Assembly: GCA_963789015.1 (NCBI GenBank)
Contig: CAWBIU010000001.1
Span: forward strand, 372,001-436,000
Length of the DNA: 64,000 bases
Source: JAOPZW01 sp963789015
Lineage (GTDB): Bacteria > Actinomycetota > Thermoleophilia > Solirubrobacterales > Solirubrobacteraceae
Direction: 5' to 3'
Below, in pieces: positions 1-8,091 of this stretch (within the stretch, counting starts at the first letter, position 1; every line of letters starts with the position of its first letter). A program made the position numbers and the translations under genes. The notes beneath the pieces were generated by a model that did no database searches, was not told where the DNA came from, and worked only from the letters and a program-made list of their open reading frames with translations.

Positions 1-152
1 GCACGCCGCGCCTGGTCCTCGACGGCCACCTCGGCGTCGGGTTGCTGGCCGTCACCCACGACGACCCCGACCTCGACCACCACGACGACTTCGGGCCGGA
101 CAGAGGCGACGTCACCGGCAATTCGGCCTGCATCGGGGGCTCACGTGGCTAG
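1..152 (+). CDS. C-terminal end of a LiaF/PspC-like membrane-stress protein (5' cut by window)
   Basis: Only about the last 49 codons are present, read from base 3 to the TAG at 150-152. They include a short beta-rich stretch (LDGHLGVGLLAVTH) of the type found near the C-terminus of cell-wall-active antibiotic response (LiaF-like) proteins that often carry an N-terminal PspC domain. The tail is acidic and Asp/His-rich. The next gene starts inside this one (GTG at 145), and a PspC-fused kinase follows, so the three plus-strand genes probably form one envelope-stress operon. The family call is inferred from this small piece and its context. Confidence 0.5.
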   Translation, partial: TPRLVLDGHLGVGLLAVTHDDPDLDHHDDFGPDRGDVTGNSACIGGSRG

Positions 153-324
153 GCGCCCCGACCCCACCTCGCTCGTCGCCGGCATCGTGATCGCCCTCTT
201 CGGGGCGATCCTGATGCTCGACACGACCGACGTCATCGACCTCCGGCTGGCCGCGCTCGCGCCGATCGCCTTCGCGGTCGCCGGGGCGGTGCTGCTGGCC
301 AGCGGGCTCAGTCGTCGCGACTGA
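145..324 (+). CDS. small two-helix membrane protein
   Basis: A 59-residue protein starting with GTG and overlapping the upstream stop by 8 bases, which indicates translational coupling. After a short basic head (MARRPDPTS) there are two hydrophobic segments of about 18-20 residues separated by a short acidic turn (DTTDVID). It ends in a basic SRRD tail. It resembles the small membrane proteins encoded with LiaF/PspC systems, but I cannot name a family. Its position between a LiaF-like tail and a PspC kinase suggests a role in the same membrane-stress sensing operon. Confidence 0.55.
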   Translation: MARRPDPTSLVAGIVIALFGAILMLDTTDVIDLRLAALAPIAFAVAGAVLLASGLSRRD

Positions 325-338
325 GCCGCGCTGCGATC

Positions 339-1613
339 ATGGCCGCCGACATGGCCACGCGCCCCCAGCCCGCCCTGCGCCGCGACGCGAGCCATCGCGT
401 CCTCGGCGGCGTGTGCGCCGGCATCGGGCGCCAGCTCGGCGTCGATCCGCTGATCGTCCGCGTCGCCTTCATCGCGGGCGCGTTCGCGGGCGGCATCGGG
501 ATCGTGCTGTACGTCGCGGCGTGGGCGCTCATCCCGCTCGGCGACGCGCCGGCCCGCACGCAGCGCCTGCGCGCCGGGCGCGGGACGGTCGAGGTCACCT
601 CCGGCGTGGCGCTGCTCGCCGTGAGCGCGCTGCTCACCTTCCGCGAGCTGGGGATCTGGGTCTCGGACGCGATCGTCTGGCCGGTCGTGCTCGTCGCCGC
701 GGGCGCCGCGCTGCTGTGGCGCCAGTCCTCGGCGACGCCGGCCGCGCTGCGCGCGCCTGACTCCACTGACGTGCGCGCGGCGCCCCGCCCCGCGCACAGG
801 CGCAGGCCCGCGCGGCTGCTCGAAGGCGGGCTGTCGGCGCGCACGGCCAAGCTCGCCTGGCACGTCACGCTCGGTGCCGGCCTGGTCATCGCCGCCGGCC
901 TCGTCTTCCTGCGCGCCACGAACGCGCTCAGCACGGCCCGCGACGTCGTGCTCTCCGTGCTCGTCGTCGCCGTCGTGCTCGGCGTGATCTTCGCCCCCTG
1001 GATCCTGCGCCTCGTCCGCACGCTGACCGACGAGCGCACCGAGCGCGTGCGCTCGCAGGAGCGCGCCGAGATGGCCGCGCACCTGCACGACTCCGTCCTG
1101 CAGACGCTCGCACTCGTCCAGCAGCGCTCGGAGGACCCGCGCGCGGTGGCCGCGCTGGCGCGCCGCCAGGAGCGCGAGCTGCGCGCCTGGCTGTCGCGGC
1201 GGGCGCCGAGCGCGGACGAGCCGCCGCGGCTGGCGAGCGCGCTCGAGACCGCGGCGAGCGAGGTCGAGCGCGACCACGGCGTGACCGTCGACGTCGTGGC
1301 CGTCGGTGATGCCGACCTCGACGAGCGCGGGGCCGCGCTCGTGGCCGCCGCGCGCGAGGCGATGGTCAACGCCGCGAAGTTCGGCGGCGGCTCGGCCGTC
1401 GACGTCTACGCCGAGGCGCTCGACGGCGACCTGCAGGTCTTCGTACGCGACCGCGGGCCGGGCTTCCGCCCGGCCGACGTGCCCGCCGACCGCCGCGGCG
1501 TGCGCGAGTCGATCGTCGGCCGCATGGCCCGCCACGGCGGCCGCGCGGAGATCCACTCGGCGCCCGACGCGGGCACCGAGGTCGAGCTCACGATGCCCCG
1601 GAGCGAGGCATGA
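339..1613 (+). CDS. PspC-domain sensor histidine kinase (NarL/LiaS type)
   Basis: A 424-residue kinase. Residues about 8-67 form a PspC domain (RVLGGVCAGIGRQLGVDP, then a membrane helix ending YVAAWALIPL). Further membrane helices lie at about 85-130 and 170-220. The HisKA_3 phosphoacceptor segment MAAHLHDSVLQTL has His250, and the C-terminal HATPase has the N box (EAMVNAAK) and G box (VRDRGPGF). The PspC fusion suggests it senses membrane or envelope stress. Its stop overlaps the regulator's ATG by four bases, so the two are co-translated. An alternative start is ATG 351. Lack of a large extracellular loop fits an intramembrane sensor. Confidence 0.9.
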   Translation: MAADMATRPQPALRRDASHRVLGGVCAGIGRQLGVDPLIVRVAFIAGAFAGGIGIVLYVAAWALIPLGDAPARTQRLRAGRGTVEVTSGVALLAVSALLTFRELGIWVSDAIVWPVVLVAAGAALLWRQSSATPAALRAPDSTDVRAAPRPAHRRRPARLLEGGLSARTAKLAWHVTLGAGLVIAAGLVFLRATNALSTARDVVLSVLVVAVVLGVIFAPWILRLVRTLTDERTERVRSQERAEMAAHLHDSVLQTLALVQQRSEDPRAVAALARRQERELRAWLSRRAPSADEPPRLASALETAASEVERDHGVTVDVVAVGDADLDERGAALVAAAREAMVNAAKFGGGSAVDVYAEALDGDLQVFVRDRGPGFRPADVPADRRGVRESIVGRMARHGGRAEIHSAPDAGTEVELTMPRSEA

Positions 1614-2263
1614 GCGGCCCGCGCGTCCTGATCGTCGACGACCACCAGCTCTTCCGCTCCGGCGTCCGCGCCGAGCTCGAGGGGTTGCTGGAGATCGCCG
1701 GCGACGTGGCCACCGTCGACGAGGCCGAGGCGGCGATCGCGCAGGAGCGTCCCGACGTCGTCCTGCTCGACGTGCACATGCCCGACGGCGGCGGCGTCGA
1801 GGTCATCCGCCGCGCGGCCGCCGTGGGCGACCCGCCGCGCTTCCTGGCCCTGTCGGTCTCCGACGCCGCCGAGGACGTGATCGCCGTCATCCGGGCCGGC
1901 GCGCGCGGCTACGTGACGAAGTCGATCTCCGGCCCCGACCTCGCCGACGCGGTGCGCCGCGTGCACGACGGCGACGCCGTCTTCTCGCCGCGGCTGGCCG
2001 GCTTCGTGCTCGACGCCTTCGCGGGCGCGCCGCCGCCGGCAGCGGAGGCGGGCGGCGACGCCGAGCTCGACGGGCTCACCCCGCGCGAGCGCGAGGTGCT
2101 GCGCCACCTGGCGCGCGGCTATCTCTACAAGGAGATCGCGCTGCGGCTCGGGATCTCGGCCAAGACGGTCGAGGCCCACGTGTCGGCGGTGCTGCGCAAG
2201 CTGCAGCTCTCCAACCGTCACGAGCTGTCGCGCTGGGCCGTCGAGCGCCGGCTCGTCGAGTAG
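1610..2263 (+). CDS. NarL/LuxR-family response regulator
   Basis: 217 residues. The receiver domain (about 5-120) has the acidic pair in LIVDDH, the phospho-accepting Asp54 in VVLLDVHMPDG, and the conserved Lys in YVTKSI. The LuxR-type helix-turn-helix (about 150-200) carries LTPREREVLRHLARGYLYKEIA and the recognition helix ISAKTVEAHVSAVLRKL. The ATGA overlap with the kinase makes it the cognate regulator of that PspC sensor. The gene converges with the next kinase: a 10-base palindrome CCCCTAGGGG (2264-2273) lies directly after its stop and may serve both genes as a weak terminator. Confidence 0.93.
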   Translation: MSGPRVLIVDDHQLFRSGVRAELEGLLEIAGDVATVDEAEAAIAQERPDVVLLDVHMPDGGGVEVIRRAAAVGDPPRFLALSVSDAAEDVIAVIRAGARGYVTKSISGPDLADAVRRVHDGDAVFSPRLAGFVLDAFAGAPPPAAEAGGDAELDGLTPREREVLRHLARGYLYKEIALRLGISAKTVEAHVSAVLRKLQLSNRHELSRWAVERRLVE

Positions 2264-2266
2264 CCC

Positions 2267-3295
2267 CTAGGGGAACGCGACCGCCGACGACGGGGCGCCG
2301 AGGCGCAGGGCGATCGTCGTCCCGCGCCCGCGCTCGCTGTGCACGCGGACATCGCCGCCGTGCGCCTCGGCGATCGCCTTGACGATCGACAGGCCGAGCC
2401 CTGTGCCGACGGGCGCGCCGGCGTCAGCCCCGCGCGCGAAGCGCTCGAACACGCGCGGCAGGTCCTCGGCGGCGATCCCGCGCCCCTCGTCGGCCACCTC
2501 GACGACGGCGCGGCCATTGCGGACGAGCACCGCGATCGCGATCCGCTGGCCCGGCTCGGTCGCGTGAACGGCGTTCTCCACGAGCGCCTCGACCGCGTCG
2601 CGGAGGCGCTCCTCGTCACCCCAGGCGACCACCGGCCCGGAGGCGTCGGCGACGACCTCTCGCCCGCTCGCTGCACTCCAGCGGGCGGCGACCGTCCGGA
2701 CGAGCGCGTCGAGCCGCACGGGCGCGATCAGCTGGGCGTCGTCGCCCGGTGCGCTGCCCAGCATGAGCAGCTGGTTCGAGATCCGCGAGAGGCGGCGCAG
2801 CTCATCGAGCAGGACCGCCGCGTCGGCGGGATCGGCGGAGCCGCGCTCGAGCCCGTCGAGTACCAGCTCCGCGTGCCCTTGGGCGATGGTCAGCGGGGTG
2901 CGCAGCGTATGGGCCGCGTCGCGCATGAACTCCCGCTCGCGGTCGGCGATGCGCCGCTGCTCGTCGACCGCGTCCTGGCGGCGGCGCACGTGCCACACCA
3001 TGCCGAGGAAGACACAGGCCATGAGCGGGATCTCCGACAGCTCGGCGCCGTTCTCCGTGTCGCCCAGCCCGCCGGGCCGCAGCATCGCGACGGTCGTCAC
3101 CGCCATGACCGCGATCAGCGCGACGCCGGTCTCGGTGGGCGTCCAGCGCCGGAATCCGTACAGGAAGGTCAGCGTGATCCAGATCCAGTGGAACGGGACC
3201 GTCTGCCACGACGGGAAGGCGAGCATGGCCAGCGCGCAGCCCAGGCAGAAGGCCGCCCAGACGAGCTCGTTTCGCCGTTCAGGCGTCAAGGACAT
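2267..3295 (-). CDS. membrane sensor histidine kinase (OmpR-system type)
   Basis: 342 residues. The N-terminal 100 residues hold about four membrane helices with very short loops and no large extracellular domain. A short linker follows, then a HisKA domain with the H box RDAAHTLRTPLTIAQGH (His129). The HATPase domain has an N box (DAVEALVENAVHA), G1 (EVADEGRGIAAEDLPRVFERF) and G2 (GTGLGLSIVKAIAEAHGG). The gene begins 17 bases inside the upstream response regulator and is therefore its partner. The stimulus is unknown; the integral membrane sensor suggests a membrane-associated signal. The multicopper oxidase gene, divergent from this pair, is a plausible target. Confidence 0.92.
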   Translation of the reverse strand: MSLTPERRNELVWAAFCLGCALAMLAFPSWQTVPFHWIWITLTFLYGFRRWTPTETGVALIAVMAVTTVAMLRPGGLGDTENGAELSEIPLMACVFLGMVWHVRRRQDAVDEQRRIADREREFMRDAAHTLRTPLTIAQGHAELVLDGLERGSADPADAAVLLDELRRLSRISNQLLMLGSAPGDDAQLIAPVRLDALVRTVAARWSAASGREVVADASGPVVAWGDEERLRDAVEALVENAVHATEPGQRIAIAVLVRNGRAVVEVADEGRGIAAEDLPRVFERFARGADAGAPVGTGLGLSIVKAIAEAHGGDVRVHSERGRGTTIALRLGAPSSAVAFP

Positions 3296-3983
3296 AGCCG
3301 CGGTTGCGGACCGTGTGGATCAGGCCGCGCCCGAGCTTGTCGCGCAGGCGGTGGACGTAGACGTCCACCACGTTGGTGCCCGGGTCGAAGTCCATCTCCC
3401 AGACGTCGGCGAGCAGCGTCTCGCGGCTGCACGGGCGGCCGGGGCGGGTCATCAGGTGGCGCAGGACGCCGCACTCGCGCTCCGACAGCGGGATCGCGCC
3501 GCCTCCGGCGTCCACCGTCCGGCGCACGAGGTCGAGCGTGAGCCGGCCGACGCGCAGGTGGCGCTCCTCCGTCGCCGGCGCCGCCCGGCGCAGGTGGGCG
3601 CCGATGCGGGCCACGAGCTCGGCGAGCTCGAACGGCTTGGGTACGAAGTCGCACGCCCCGAGCTCGAGGCAGCGCACCTTGACGTCGAGGTCGCTCGCCG
3701 CCGACAGGACGAGCACGCGGCGCCCGGGCTGGGCCCGCATGACCTGGCGCAGGATCACGAGGCCGTTGCACCCGCTCATGCGCAGGTCGAGGACGATCAG
3801 CTCGTGACCGCCCTCGAGCGCGGCCTCGAGGCCGTGCTCGCCGCCGAGCGCGATGTCGACCGCGAATCCGCGGGCGGAGAGCGCGCGGGCCACGAAGCTC
3901 GCGACGTTCGGCTCGTCGTCGATGACCAGGATGCGTCCCGACGGCGCGGTCCCGGGCGCTGCTGCGGCGGCACTGCTCTGCAT
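3279..3983 (-). CDS. OmpR/PhoB-family response regulator
   Basis: With the start at ATG 3983 (MQSSAAAA) the protein has 234 residues. The receiver domain runs from about 16 to 130, with the acidic pair in VIDDEP, phospho-acceptor Asp66 (LIVLDLRMSG) and conserved Lys (FVPKPFEL). The C-terminal winged helix has the OmpR signature LTLDLVRRTV...LSERECGVLRHLMTRPG and ends RNRGYVLDA. An in-frame ATG at 4055 would add 24 residues unlike any receiver head, so I prefer 3983. It is translationally coupled to the kinase downstream and diverges from the multicopper oxidase across about 190 bases. Confidence 0.9.
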   Translation of the reverse strand: MQSSAAAAAPGTAPSGRILVIDDEPNVASFVARALSARGFAVDIALGGEHGLEAALEGGHELIVLDLRMSGCNGLVILRQVMRAQPGRRVLVLSAASDLDVKVRCLELGACDFVPKPFELAELVARIGAHLRRAAPATEERHLRVGRLTLDLVRRTVDAGGGAIPLSERECGVLRHLMTRPGRPCSRETLLADVWEMDFDPGTNVVDVYVHRLRDKLGRGLIHTVRNRGYVLDA

Positions 3984-4173
3984 GTGCCCATGAAGGCGAC
4001 CGCGCGGGCGCCCGTCAACCGGGCATCGTGCAACCGTGCATGCGCCAACTCGCACGAATGACCCTGTTCATGAACGCCACGTGACAGCGGGATGACAGCG
4101 CGCTGAAGGTCCGTGACGCCGGCCCTCGCGATCCGCATCCTGCCGGCTGTCCGTCAAGCGAATGGGGGTTGGA

Positions 4174-5361
4174 ATGGACACCAGGCGAATCGCAGGCGCA
4201 GCGCTCGCGACGGCCGCGGCCGTCGCGGTGGCGGCGCTCGGACTCGCACCCGGAGCGACGCATGACGCGGGGCACGAGGCCCACGCGCAGGCGCCGGCGC
4301 AGGCCCATCAGGGCAAGCTGCGCACCTACTACATCGCCGCCGACGACGTGCGGTGGGATTACGCGCCACAGCGGCGCAACCTGATCACGGGCGAGCCGTT
4401 CACCGAGGACGAGAACGTCTTCGTGGAGCGCGGCCCACAGCGGATCGGCAGCGCGTACCGCAAGACGCTGTACCGCGAGTACACGGACGGCTCGTTCGGC
4501 CGCCTGAAGCCCCGGCCGGCCGAGTGGCAGCACCTCGGGGCGCTCGGGCCCGTCATCCGGGCCGAGGTGGGCGACACGATCAAGGTCGTCTTCCGCAACA
4601 ACGCCTCGCGCCCGTACAGCGTGCACCCGCACGGCGTGTTCTACGGGAAGGAGGGCGAGGGAGCGCCGTACAACGACGGCACCGCGGGCGCCGCCAAGCA
4701 CGACGACGCGGTCCCTCCGGGTGACACGCACGTGTACACCTGGCAGGTGCCGCAACGGGCCGGGCCGGGCGCGCACGACGGCAGCTCGGTCATGTGGATG
4801 TACCACTCTCACACCGACGAGGTGCGCGACACGAACTCCGGCTTGATGGGCCCGATGATCATCACCGCGGCCGGCCAGGCGCGCCCCGACGGCTCACCGG
4901 TCGACGTCGATCGCGAGTTCGTCGCGCTGTACGACGTGATGGACGAGAACCAGAGCCATCACCTCGAGGCGAACATCGCGGGCCTCTCGGACGCCGAGGG
5001 CGTCGACCCCGAGGACGAGGGCTTCGAGGAGAGCAACCTCATGCACTCGATCAACGGCTACGTGTTCGGCAACGGGCCGGCGGGGACCACCGACGCCGCC
5101 CCGGCCTTCCGCGCGCGCCGCGGCGAGCGCATCCGCTGGTACCTGATGGGCATGGGGACGGAGGTCGACCTCCACACCCCGCACTGGCACGGGCAGACCG
5201 CGACGGTGATGGGCATGCGCACCGATGTCGCCCAGCTACTGCCCGGCGGGATGCAGACGGCCGACATGGTGGCCGACGATCCCGGCGTGTGGCTTTTCCA
5301 CTGCCACGTCAACGACCACATCTCGGCCGGCATGCAGACCCGGTACGTCGTGACCCCGTAG
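4174..5361 (+). CDS. secreted two-domain multicopper oxidase (ceruloplasmin/laccase-like)
   Basis: 395 residues from ATG 4174, which has GGGGG at a suitable distance; the ATG at 4162 would lie on that site. An N-terminal Arg pair plus an Ala/Val-rich core looks like a signal peptide (residues 1-40). All four copper motifs are present: HPH (151-153), YHSH (211-213), HTPHWHG (334-340) and FHCHVNDHISAGM (375 onward). The last carries the type 1 Cys377, with ligands His382 and Met386. Two cupredoxin domains in under 400 residues mark a compact multicopper oxidase, which oxidises phenols or metal ions outside the membrane using O2. It diverges from an OmpR-type pair that may control it. Confidence 0.9.
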   Translation: MDTRRIAGAALATAAAVAVAALGLAPGATHDAGHEAHAQAPAQAHQGKLRTYYIAADDVRWDYAPQRRNLITGEPFTEDENVFVERGPQRIGSAYRKTLYREYTDGSFGRLKPRPAEWQHLGALGPVIRAEVGDTIKVVFRNNASRPYSVHPHGVFYGKEGEGAPYNDGTAGAAKHDDAVPPGDTHVYTWQVPQRAGPGAHDGSSVMWMYHSHTDEVRDTNSGLMGPMIITAAGQARPDGSPVDVDREFVALYDVMDENQSHHLEANIAGLSDAEGVDPEDEGFEESNLMHSINGYVFGNGPAGTTDAAPAFRARRGERIRWYLMGMGTEVDLHTPHWHGQTATVMGMRTDVAQLLPGGMQTADMVADDPGVWLFHCHVNDHISAGMQTRYVVTP

Positions 5362-5387
5362 CGACGTCCTGCCCGGTGTCGGGGCGC

Positions 5388-5413
5388 GCGGGCGGGGGTG
5401 GGGCCCCGCCCGC
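5388..5413 (+). terminator. GC-rich hairpin after the multicopper oxidase
   Basis: Perfect 10-base arms GCGGGCGGGG and CCCCGCCCGC surround a six-base loop, 26 bases past the oxidase stop. There is no T-run, as is usual for terminators in such GC-rich genomes. Confidence 0.5.
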
Positions 5414-5594
5414 TCACCGGGGAAAGGGTGGCCGCCTGCGCCGTTGGTGGGGGCGATGTGCACCGGTTGTCGCACGACGCAGGCGGCCTGCACGGGAAAG
5501 CGTTCGCGACGGTGCGTGTGTGAGTGCTCCAACGCAGGGTTGGGCGGGAACTTGCGGTGATCGGGGCGGCGGGTTTCGCGGCGCGTCCAGCGAA

Positions 5595-5600
5595 TAGGCT
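5595..5600 (+). promoter_or_regulatory. TAGGCT -10 element (leaderless) of the biotin carboxylase gene
   Basis: TAGGCT ends nine bases before ATG 5610 and there is no Shine-Dalgarno sequence between, as expected for a transcript that begins at the start codon. Confidence 0.5.
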
Positions 5601-5609
5601 CCACAGGCG

Positions 5610-7409
5610 ATGTTCGGCAAGGTCCTGGTCGCCAACCGCGGTGAGATCGCCGTGCGCATCATGCGCGCCCTCGAGGAGCTCGGCGTCGCCTCCGTCGGCG
5701 TGTACTCAGAGCTCGACCGCGACGCGCTGCACGTGCGGCGCGCCGACGAGGCCTACCTGCTCGGCGGCCCGACGGCGGCCGAGAGCTACCTGAACGTCGA
5801 GCGGATCCTCGAGGTCGTCCGCGAGTCGGGCGCCGAGGCCGTCCATCCCGGCTACGGCTTCCTGGCCGAGAACGCCGGCTTCGCGCGCACCTGCGCCGAC
5901 GCCGGGGTCGTCTTCATCGGGCCGCCCGCCGAGGCGATCGAGGCGATGGGATCGAAGACCCGCGCCCGCGAGCTCATGCGCGACGCGGGCGTTCCGATCG
6001 TCCCCGGGACGACCGAGCCGGTCGCCGACCTCGACGCCGCCCGCGCGGCCATCGAGGGCGGGATCGGCTACCCCGTCGCGGTCAAGGCTGCGGGCGGGGG
6101 CGGCGGCAAGGGCTTCCGCGTCGCGCTGTCCGCGGACGAGCTGCAGGACGCCTTCGAGGGCGCCGCCCGCGAGGGCGAGAAGTTCTTCTCGGACGCGACC
6201 GTGTACCTCGAGCGCTACCTCCCCGACCCGCGCCACGTCGAGGTCCAGGTGCTCGCCGACGGGCACGGCACGACGATCCACCTCGGCGAGCGCGACTGCT
6301 CGATCCAGCGCCGCCACCAGAAGCTGATCGAGGAGTCGCCGGCGCCGCCGTGGGTCGTCGACGACGACCTGCGCGAGCGCATCGGCCGGATCGCCGTCGA
6401 CGCCGCCGAAGCCGTGGGCTACCGCGGCGCGGGGACGGTCGAGGGCCTGCTCGCCGACGGGGAGTACTTCTTCCTGGAGATGAACACGCGGGTGCAGGTC
6501 GAGCACTGCGTCACCGAGATGACGACGGGCGTCGACATCGTCAAGGAGGGCATCCGCGTCGCCGCCGGCGAGCCGCTGTCGCTCGGCCAGGACGAGGTCG
6601 CCCTGCGCGGTCACGCGATCGAGTGCCGCATCAACGCCGAGAACGCCGCCCTGCGCTTCGCCCCCGCGCCCGGGCGGATCGGCGCCTACCGCGAGCCGTC
6701 CGGGCCCGGCGTGCGGGTCGACTCGGGCGTCGGCCCGGGCAGCGAGGTCAGCCCGATGTACGACCCGATGGTGGCCAAGCTCATCGTCTGGGACGCCGAC
6801 CGCGAGCAGGCGACGCGGCGGATGCTGCGCGCGCTGGCCGAGTACGAGATCGAGGGCCTCACGACGCTCCTGCCGTTCCACCGCGCGCTGCTGGCCACGG
6901 AGCAGTGGGCGCGCGGCGAGACGTGCCGCGACCTGCTCGAGGACGCCGCCTGGCTGGAGGCCGTCGAGGCCGAGCCCACCGCGCGCGGCGCCGGCGACGG
7001 CGAGGACGCGCCGACGGTCGAGCAGGCCTACACGGTCGAGGTCTCGGGCCGGCGCTTCGACGTCAGGGTCATCGGGCCGCCGGCGCCCGCGGCCGCCAAC
7101 GGCGCCGGGCCTGCTCCCGCCGGGAGCGCGGCGCGCCCACGCCCGCGCCGCGCCGAGCGCTCCGGCGGCGGGGGCGGCGGGGGCGGGGACACGCTCGTCT
7201 CGCCGCTCCAGGGCAACGTCTTCAAGGTGCTCGTCGAGGCCGGCGCGGAGGTCGAGGAGGGCGCGCTCGTGTGCGTCATCGAGGCGATGAAGATGGAGAA
7301 CGAGATCACCGCCCACAAGGCGGGCGTGATCACCGAGCTTCCGATCAGCGAGGGCGCCGCGGTCGCCTCGGGCGACACGCTGGCCGTGATCTCGGCGCCG
7401 GGCGGCTAG
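5610..7409 (+). CDS. acetyl/propionyl-CoA carboxylase alpha subunit (biotin carboxylase plus biotin carrier)
   Basis: 599 residues. The biotin carboxylase N-domain starts MFGKVLVANRGEIAVRI. The ATP-grasp glycine loop (KAAGGGGGKGFR) is near residue 160, and the catalytic EMNTRVQVEH segment near 290. A Pro/Ala/Gly linker (about 490-530) leads to the biotinyl domain with EAMKMEN, so Lys561 is biotinylated. This two-domain AccA-type chain carboxylates biotin with ATP and bicarbonate; a separate carboxyltransferase, not in this window, would make malonyl-CoA or methylmalonyl-CoA. The gene stands alone with its own promoter. Its TAG (7407-7409) shares bases with the stop of the convergent sigma factor. 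Confidence 0.95.
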   Translation: MFGKVLVANRGEIAVRIMRALEELGVASVGVYSELDRDALHVRRADEAYLLGGPTAAESYLNVERILEVVRESGAEAVHPGYGFLAENAGFARTCADAGVVFIGPPAEAIEAMGSKTRARELMRDAGVPIVPGTTEPVADLDAARAAIEGGIGYPVAVKAAGGGGGKGFRVALSADELQDAFEGAAREGEKFFSDATVYLERYLPDPRHVEVQVLADGHGTTIHLGERDCSIQRRHQKLIEESPAPPWVVDDDLRERIGRIAVDAAEAVGYRGAGTVEGLLADGEYFFLEMNTRVQVEHCVTEMTTGVDIVKEGIRVAAGEPLSLGQDEVALRGHAIECRINAENAALRFAPAPGRIGAYREPSGPGVRVDSGVGPGSEVSPMYDPMVAKLIVWDADREQATRRMLRALAEYEIEGLTTLLPFHRALLATEQWARGETCRDLLEDAAWLEAVEAEPTARGAGDGEDAPTVEQAYTVEVSGRRFDVRVIGPPAPAAANGAGPAPAGSAARPRPRRAERSGGGGGGGGDTLVSPLQGNVFKVLVEAGAEVEEGALVCVIEAMKMENEITAHKAGVITELPISEGAAVASGDTLAVISAPGG

Positions 7410-7960
7410 GCCGCGTCGTCGAGGCCCGCCTCGACGAGCGCCGTGCGCAGCGCCCGCGACGCGTAGAAGACGCGGCTGTGGACGGTGCCCTCGGGCACGC
7501 CGAGGCGTTCGGCGACCTCGGCCACGGGCCGGTCCTGCAGCGCGACCTCGACGAGCACCTGGCGATGGTGCGGGGCCAGCCGGCCGAGCGCCTGCTCGAC
7601 GTGCAGCCCGAGCAGCGCGCGCTCGAAGCCGCGGTCCAGCGCGCCGCCGTCGTCCGCGCGCGGCTCGCAGGCGACGATCGGCGGGCGCACGGCGCGGGCG
7701 CGTTCGGCGTCGCAGAGCACGTTGCGGCAGATCGCGAACAGCCACGCGCGCATCGAGCCGCGCGCCGGGTCGAAGCGCTCGCGCGCCCGCCAGGCACGCA
7801 CGAACGTCTCCTGGACGACGTCCTCGGCCATGCCGTGGTCGCGCAGGGCGCGGCGGGCGAATCCGCCCAGCTCGCCGGCGTGCGCCTCCCAGGCGGCCTG
7901 GACGTCGGCCTCGTCCACGAGGCCCGGGGGCGCCGGGGCGGCGGTCGGCACGCGGCTCAT
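7406..7960 (-). CDS. ECF RNA polymerase sigma factor
   Basis: 184 residues from ATG 7960, preceded by AAGAGA as ribosome binding site. Region 2 (about 25-90) has AEDVVQETFVRAWRARERFDPARG and the core-binding MRAWLFAICRNVLCDAERARA. Region 4 (about 120-175) has LGRLAPHHRQVLVEVALQDRPVAEVAERLGVPEGTVHSR. It redirects RNA polymerase to its own promoters. No recognisable anti-sigma factor lies beside it, so it is an orphan in this window; the neighbouring secreted protein on the same strand could be a target. Convergent with the carboxylase and overlapping its stop codon. Confidence 0.9.
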   Translation of the reverse strand: MSRVPTAAPAPPGLVDEADVQAAWEAHAGELGGFARRALRDHGMAEDVVQETFVRAWRARERFDPARGSMRAWLFAICRNVLCDAERARAVRPPIVACEPRADDGGALDRGFERALLGLHVEQALGRLAPHHRQVLVEVALQDRPVAEVAERLGVPEGTVHSRVFYASRALRTALVEAGLDDAA

Positions 7961-8091
7961 CGATCTCTTCGACGCCTGCGCGGCGCCCAACCTTCCCGGA
8001 TGAAGATCGCCCGGGCGCCGTGCGTACGCGTGCTGGGAGAAGGTGCCGCGGAGGCCGGCGGGCAGCCTGGCCCGCCGGCTCCCGTGAACGG

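Noticed and set aside
5706..7745. 679-codon open frame on the minus strand opposite the biotin carboxylase gene
   Set aside because: Arg/Ala/Gly-rich shadow of the real gene, with no domain, signal or start site. Such frames arise everywhere in this GC-rich DNA.
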